Positions 59,968 through 64,000 of a stretch of DNA of 64,000 nucleotides are shown piece after piece. The position numbers and the translations under genes are program-made. How positions within the stretch are numbered: the first letter of the stretch is position 1; every line of letters starts with the position of its first letter. The notes beneath the pieces were generated by a model. The model was not told where the DNA came from and ran no database searches. It was given only the letters and a program-made list of their open reading frames with translations. This DNA is from an uncultured SAR86 cluster bacterium (GTDB lineage Bacteria; Pseudomonadota; Gammaproteobacteria; Magnimaribacterales; AG-339-G14), in assembly GCA_902536295.1 (NCBI GenBank), contig CACAWS010000005.1, forward strand, positions 1 to 64,000. Direction: 5' to 3'.

Positions 59968-60759
59968 TCATCTTTCTTGATTAAAGAATTTTTCTGTTAC
60001 TTTCCAGGCAACTTGTTGAAGTATTATCGCTTCGTCTGGATCAAGATTAAAAAGATAAGGGTTTTTTTCTGGCGACCTTTTATAAATCGATGAAAAAATT
60101 ACACATGCCCCAAGGTAAGTCCCAGCTCTTGTAGGATGTCTTTTATCTTTCATGTACAACTCAATTTCAGAAAAATTTCTCTCAATCTCTGCAAAAGCTA
60201 AACCAACCGGAATAACTAAAATATCATTTTTGTTTGCGGCTTTAATATATTCTTCTGAAATCTCTTCTAACATCTCTGGAGTATCTTTATATGCCCAAGT
60301 CATCATTAAAATTGGTTCAATGTCTGCTTTCTTAAGTTTTTTTGATTTCTCTTCAATGGTTTTATGAAAATTCTCTTTATTATCAATTGGGCATCTGCTG
60401 CAGTCATGCATTATGACTGCATCGAAAGGAGATCTTTCTTTCTTTACTAAGTTATTATTAACATCAAAGGTAAAGGATCCCATATCAGGATTTGAAATGT
60501 AAGAATTTATATCATGCCACGATAGAGAAGCACCGCTTATAGTTATCTTTCTTATTTGAAAATTTTCTGTTAAATCTTCCTCGTTATTGACTAGACTTTC
60601 CAGAGGGTTGTGCATGCCATTATTGAAATATATGAAGCTATTACCGACTACTAATAAATTATTTGGATTAGTTATTTTAGTTTCTGTCACCAAAGGAATA
60701 TTTGAATAAAGAACGTTTGATAAAAATAGCAAAAGAATGCTTCGCTTTAAAAAATACAT
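59968..60759 (-). CDS. SGNH/GDSL-like hydrolase, secreted
   Basis: 263 residues. A signal peptide (SILLLFLSNVLYS near residue 7) implies export. LLVVGNSFIYFNNGMHN near 35 is the block-I region with the nucleophile serine in GNSF, ISGASLSWHD near 73 may supply the oxyanion glycine, and KRHPTRAGTYLGACVIF near 208 carries the catalytic Asp/His block (RHPTRAGTY). Overall it looks like DUF4886-type SGNH hydrolases, which act on carbohydrate or lipid esters. The substrate is unknown. Single minus-strand gene. Confidence 0.75.
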   Translation of the reverse strand: MYFLKRSILLLFLSNVLYSNIPLVTETKITNPNNLLVVGNSFIYFNNGMHNPLESLVNNEEDLTENFQIRKITISGASLSWHDINSYISNPDMGSFTFDVNNNLVKKERSPFDAVIMHDCSRCPIDNKENFHKTIEEKSKKLKKADIEPILMMTWAYKDTPEMLEEISEEYIKAANKNDILVIPVGLAFAEIERNFSEIELYMKDKRHPTRAGTYLGACVIFSSIYKRSPEKNPYLFNLDPDEAIILQQVAWKVTEKFFNQER

Positions 60760-60859
60760 ATTTTTTTAAAATAAATTTTTTATTTTTTTAAATGATACCT
60801 ACTTTATAAAAAAACTAAATTAACTTTAAAGAGAATTTTTATATGAGATAATCTTTATT

Positions 60860-61654
60860 ATGGAATATGTAAAAGCTGAATTTTTCTACAGAAAGCCCTT
60901 AAAAAAAGGTGAGCCAAAACCTCAATTTGGTCTTACTGAACCCGACCCAGATCGTCCTGACCATAAAAGTTATCTAAGAAATGTAAAGAATGCCAGAGAC
61001 ATAGATAGTTCTCTAGCAAAAGAGGGATTTAAGTTAATTAAACATAAAACAACAGTTCAAGATTTTTATGATGAAAGAACAGTTTCTTCTGTTTATTACG
61101 ACGAGATGCGAGAGCTTGTCAAAAAGGAAACTAATGCAGATGAAGTTTATATAGTTTCTCATATTACTAGAAACGAACTCCAAGCTCAGCAAGGTAAAAT
61201 GCTTGGCGCTCATAGGTTAGTTCATAATGATTTCACTCCTAATTTTAATGAAACGGTTAAACCATTAATAGAGGAATCTAAAACAGACCCCTCTAAAATT
61301 TCTGTTTATAACCTTTGGAGAAGATTTGATAAAGACTCTTTAGACGCGCCTTTTGCTGTATGTGATTCATCAACTGTATCTGAAAATGAATTGATACCAA
61401 CTGATTTATTTAATTATCTTGACGGGGAAAGTGGATTCACTGTAGAAATTTACCAGTCTAGTTTCAATGATAATCATCAATGGTATTACTACCCGAAAAT
61501 GCAAAAGGATGAAGTTTTAATGTTTAAAACCTTTGATTCCGTAGAAAAACCATTTCTACCTACTTTGCACAGCGCATTTGATGATACTTCTGTCTCAGGA
61601 AATGCATCACCAAGAGAAAGCATAGAAGTTAGAGCTATTTGTTTGTTTAAATAG
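60860..61654 (+). CDS. CmcJ/NvfI-family Fe(II)/2-oxoglutarate-type oxygenase
   Basis: 264 residues. DFYDERTVSSVYYDEMREL near residue 69 (FYDERTVSSVYYDE), HRLVHNDFTPNF near 114 (metal-binding H-x-D), VYNLWRRFDKDSLDAPFAVC near 152 (NLWRRFDKDSLDAPFA), HQWYYYPKMQKDEVLMFKTF near 207 (WYYYPKMQKDEVL), and FDDTSVSGNASPRESIEVRA near 240 (SPRESIEVRA) match the CmcJ/NvfI (GA4 desaturase-like) family. Members hydroxylate or desaturate small molecules. The substrate is unknown, and there is no biosynthetic cluster next to it. Confidence 0.83.
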   Translation: MEYVKAEFFYRKPLKKGEPKPQFGLTEPDPDRPDHKSYLRNVKNARDIDSSLAKEGFKLIKHKTTVQDFYDERTVSSVYYDEMRELVKKETNADEVYIVSHITRNELQAQQGKMLGAHRLVHNDFTPNFNETVKPLIEESKTDPSKISVYNLWRRFDKDSLDAPFAVCDSSTVSENELIPTDLFNYLDGESGFTVEIYQSSFNDNHQWYYYPKMQKDEVLMFKTFDSVEKPFLPTLHSAFDDTSVSGNASPRESIEVRAICLFK

Positions 61655-61962
61655 CTTTAGAAGTTATTGAGTTTAAGGGGAGAAAGAGGTTTATTAAAAA
61701 TAAACTAATCCAATAATGTAGCCGCCCATAAAAAAACTAATAGCGAAAACTGGATAAACCCTAAAAAACAATATGACAGATTGAATATAGTTTTTCATAA
61801 TATAATCTTAACGAATAAAAAAATCCCAATTAGAACTTGTAATTATTTGTCTAGAGTATTTTTGACTTAAAGCAGTGCATTTCGTTCAAATCTTTTTTTT
61901 TCGTTGGAAACTTTTGGACAATATATTAAAGTAGTTTTTTGATATTTATTAAGGAGAGAACA
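61655..61962. other. 308-nt gap between the oxygenase and the last GST gene
   Basis: Mostly AT-rich. The minus strand holds a possible 34-residue membrane protein (61694-61798). The plus strand ends in a strong ribosome site (AAGGAGAG, about 61951-61958) for the GST gene. No tRNA or clear terminator was seen. Confidence 0.4.
61694..61798 (-). CDS. Possible 34-residue single-pass membrane protein
   Basis: ATG at 61798 to TAA at 61694. The peptide begins MKNYIQSVILFFRVYP and continues with a hydrophobic stretch including FAISFFMGGYIIGLVYF. A basic/polar N-terminus before a single helix with a GG pair looks like genuine small membrane proteins. No good ribosome site is present, but a TATATT lies just upstream. 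It is too short to judge by itself and could be chance in AT-rich sequence. Confidence 0.3.
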   Translation of the reverse strand: MKNYIQSVILFFRVYPVFAISFFMGGYIIGLVYF

Positions 61963-62577
61963 ATGTTAAAACTTCATTTTGCACCTGCTTCACGAGCCGA
62001 AAGGGTATTATGGTTATTAGAAGAGCTAGAGTTACCTTATGAGTTAAATGCTATGCCGTTTCATCCCGAAGCTCTTAAATCTGAAGAACATCGAAAGCGT
62101 CATCCACTAGGTCGAATACCTGTTTTAGAAGATGGAGACGTTAGTATTTATGAATCTGGGGCAATCATAGATTACGTTTTAGAAAAACATAAAAATGGAG
62201 GTTTGAAGCCCAGCGTTGACTCTCCCGAGTATCCTTATTACCTTCAATGGTTTCACTTTTGTGAAGGAATGATTGCACAACCTATGAATACAATAGTAGT
62301 TCACACTATTTTACTTCCGCCTGACAGAAGAGATGAAACAGTTCTTGGTCAAGCCCAGAGACTAGCTTCAAAATCTTTACAAGCTATAGAGTTAGCTTTA
62401 GAAGGCAAAGAATATTTAATAGGTGATTTTTCTGGCGTTGAATTCATGACCGGACATTGTTGCACTAAGTTATCAGATCTTGGCTGCGTTACAGAAGATA
62501 TGCCTAATTTAAAAAGTTATGTTGAAAGAATTAAAGTTAGACCAGCTTTCGTTAAAGCCATTTCTACTGGAACTTAA
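61963..62577 (+). CDS. Glutathione S-transferase
   Basis: 204 residues from the ATG at 61963 (MLKLHFAPASRAERVLWLLEE). The upstream AAGGAGAG fixes this start; an in-frame codon at 61939 would place the ribosome site inside the gene. APASRAERVLWLLEELELPY near residue 6 (PASRAERVLWLLE) has the N-terminal serine of bacterial GSTs, GRIPVLEDGDVSIYESGAII near 49 (GRIPVLEDGD, ESGAII) forms the G-site, and the C-terminal domain carries FSGVEFMTGHC near 158 where most GSTs have T-x-A-D. Third GST in this 6-kb stretch. Substrate unknown. Confidence 0.9.
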   Translation: MLKLHFAPASRAERVLWLLEELELPYELNAMPFHPEALKSEEHRKRHPLGRIPVLEDGDVSIYESGAIIDYVLEKHKNGGLKPSVDSPEYPYYLQWFHFCEGMIAQPMNTIVVHTILLPPDRRDETVLGQAQRLASKSLQAIELALEGKEYLIGDFSGVEFMTGHCCTKLSDLGCVTEDMPNLKSYVERIKVRPAFVKAISTGT

Positions 62578-62579
62578 TT

Positions 62580-63944
62580 TTAAAAACTATTAGATATTTT
62601 TTTACCCGCTTCAACTCCAAATTGATCAAAAGGATTAATACCGAGCATATTAGCTGTAATGAATGTTCTATATTCCCATAAAGCAATCAAGTAGCCGATA
62701 TTTATTGCATCAAGATCAGATAGTTCGAAGTGATTAAATAATGAATTTGCGTTCACTTCTATAGGTGTATTTTTAAAGTCGTCTAAATTTTTTTCAAATA
62801 GAATTTTTTGAGCGCTCAGTTGTTTAGAGATTAAATTATTATCTATTCTATCTTTTTTATTGGAGATTAAATCTACACAATATTTGTTTGTGCCTTGATG
62901 TAATTCTTGGAAAAAAGAATGTTGAGCTTTTGGACCGAAAGCTCCAAAAATTATTTGACTAGTTTTTTCAAAAATTGAATCTATATTATTTGGTTTTCCT
63001 AGCGATTCCATTTCGAGTTGTTGAAAGTAATCAGGGAGGGATCTAATAGGCCAGGAATAAGATAGTAAAATTCTGTTTTTAAAATTAAGAAAATTATTAT
63101 TCCATATATCTTGAAAAGAAATTTTTTTTATAAATTCTTTAAGATTCTTATTTTTAAAAAATAACTCGTCGAAACGTAAGCCTCCTTTAATAAAATTTAT
63201 TATCTTTTGATCCGCTGCTAATAAAGCAGGTAAGGAAATCATACTCCAAATCGAATACCTTCCACCAATACCACTGTCAAATAAGAAAACATTTTCTTTG
63301 TAAAATAATTCTTTAGCTTTATTTTCGTTCGAAGTAACAGCAAATAAATGAGACTTTGAATTTTTGCCAATTTCTTTATTCAACCAATTTTTAGCTCTGC
63401 TTAGACTTTCTAGAGTTTCTGTCGTCGAAAGTGATTTAGATGATACGATAAAAATTGTTTTCTTAGGATCTAGAAGTTTAGTTTTTTCTTTAAATTCTGA
63501 TTCGTCTGGCCCCGTGATAAAAGAAAAAGTAAAATCTTCACTTGCCTCCGTTGAAAATGTTTCCAAAAGTAATTTAGGTCCTTCGAAAGATCCGCCTGTT
63601 CCAAGAATTAAAATATTATTGATATTTTTTTTTATTAAATCTTCTTTGAGGGCTCTTATAGTTGGTAAATCTTTTTTAATGAATAAATCTATAGATTGTC
63701 TATTTTTAACATGTGAAATAGATCTATTTTCAGTTTTACTCAAAAACTTACCAGTCCTAAGCTGATCTAGTGATCTATCAATATTTTTTTTCTGATAAAT
63801 TTCTTCAAAGATATCTTTAATGTCTTTCGAAAAATTTAAACTTCTTGAATCAATCGATAAATACTTATCTTCATAATTTTCATTTTGATAATCAATCAGA
63901 TTTGATTCGGAAATTTCTTTTAAAGTTGAATATAATTTTTCCAT
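62580..63944 (-). CDS. pgi: Glucose-6-phosphate isomerase
   Basis: 454 residues, in the range of the shorter bacterial PGIs (E. coli has 549). LGTGGSFEGPKLLLETF near residue 114 replaces the usual GIGGSxLGP, with threonine for isoleucine; SSKSLSTTETLE near 165 corresponds to SKTFTTxET, GIGGRYSIWSMI near 224, QLEMESLGKPN near 310 and LHQGTNKYCVD near 348 hold catalytic residues, and the end reads FDQFGVEAGK. It interconverts glucose-6-phosphate and fructose-6-phosphate, downstream of the alpha-glucosidase activity in this window. It converges with the GST gene after 2 nt. Confidence 0.93.
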   Translation of the reverse strand: MEKLYSTLKEISESNLIDYQNENYEDKYLSIDSRSLNFSKDIKDIFEEIYQKKNIDRSLDQLRTGKFLSKTENRSISHVKNRQSIDLFIKKDLPTIRALKEDLIKKNINNILILGTGGSFEGPKLLLETFSTEASEDFTFSFITGPDESEFKEKTKLLDPKKTIFIVSSKSLSTTETLESLSRAKNWLNKEIGKNSKSHLFAVTSNENKAKELFYKENVFLFDSGIGGRYSIWSMISLPALLAADQKIINFIKGGLRFDELFFKNKNLKEFIKKISFQDIWNNNFLNFKNRILLSYSWPIRSLPDYFQQLEMESLGKPNNIDSIFEKTSQIIFGAFGPKAQHSFFQELHQGTNKYCVDLISNKKDRIDNNLISKQLSAQKILFEKNLDDFKNTPIEVNANSLFNHFELSDLDAINIGYLIALWEYRTFITANMLGINPFDQFGVEAGKKISNSF

Positions 63945-64000
63945 AAAACTAACAGATTATAACTAATTTATCTTTGCTATTATTTAGGTTTATGAAGTTA

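Noticed and set aside
63993-64000. ATG AAG TTA at the right edge, possible start of a plus-strand gene.
   Set aside because: Only three codons are visible, so no support is possible.
1-64000. Search for tRNA or rRNA genes, CRISPR arrays, transposases and phage structural genes.
   Set aside because: None seen by eye; intergenic gaps are too short for most, and no transposase or phage protein was found among the translations. A short tRNA could still be missed without a covariance search.

Overview
The window looks like a chromosomal segment of an AT-rich, compact gammaproteobacterium, most like streamlined marine surface-water lineages such as the SAR86 clade. The lineage is an inference. The gammaproteobacterial call rests on gene orders and proteins typical of the class: dapA-bamC(nlpB)-purC, iscS-iscU-...-iscX, rodZ-ispG-hisS-yfgM-bamB-der and sdhCDAB. 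Intergenic gaps are small, 1-4 nt overlaps are common, and TTG/GTG starts occur repeatedly. I see no rRNA, tRNA, CRISPR array, intact prophage or insertion sequence.

Layout. 0-3.4 kb: end of an AI-2E-type permease, bcp, then dapA-bamC-purC. 3.4-8.3 kb (minus strand): a three-gene operon with an unusual GltD-like/ferredoxin fusion protein followed by KorA and KorB, a 2-oxoacid:ferredoxin oxidoreductase. 8.3-8.6 kb: a divergent control region with three copies of an 8-mer. 8.6-17.9 kb: iron-sulfur assembly (iscS, iscU, a fused fdx-iscA, iscX; no iscR or hscBA), then ndk, rodZ, ispG, hisS, yfgM, bamB, der. 18-23.3 kb: sdhCDAB and sucCD, without sucAB between them. The KorAB pair may carry the 2-oxoglutarate to succinyl-CoA step instead. 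23.3-36.9 kb: alpha-glucosidase, reductases, photolyase, thioesterase, acyl-CoA dehydrogenase, carboxylesterase, DsbA-like isomerase, class II aldolase, fumC, phhB and an MFS carrier.

36.9-42.3 kb: guaB-guaA followed by an apparent accessory region. The last 17-30 bases around the guaA stop codon recur, exactly or imperfectly, at about 40.68, 41.32, 42.08 and 42.12 kb. They separate three single-gene modules: a HAD hydrolase, an unknown membrane-anchored protein and an SRPBCC protein. Short TACAAA-type direct repeats lie next to the copies. This is what serial insertions at the guaA 3' end would leave behind, but no integrase is present here. The downstream genes (crotonase, CotH-kinase lipoprotein) are visibly richer in G+C than the surrounding core genes.

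45.3-51.4 kb: two tandem outer-membrane beta-barrel paralogues, a CPBP protease, a POT peptide transporter, a crotonase, GMP reductase and a PAP2 phosphatase. 51.4-54.8 kb: a ferric-iron ABC importer behind a promoter overlapped by a near-perfect Fur box. 54.8-62.6 kb: FMN hydroxy-acid dehydrogenase, three glutathione S-transferases, DoxX, a DAPG-hydrolase-like protein, a probable Nmad3 protein, an Mpo1/DUF962 protein, an SGNH-like hydrolase and a CmcJ/NvfI-type oxygenase. 62.6-63.9 kb: pgi.

The most interesting points are the guaA-end repeat array; the integrase-like N-terminal DNA-binding domain fused to the GltD-like redox protein, which sits beside a repeat-bearing promoter shared with an isc operon lacking iscR; and the remodelled isc operon (Fdx-IscA fusion, missing HscBA, altered HscA-recognition motif in IscU). 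All functions are inferred from the translated sequence by eye; no database search was run.
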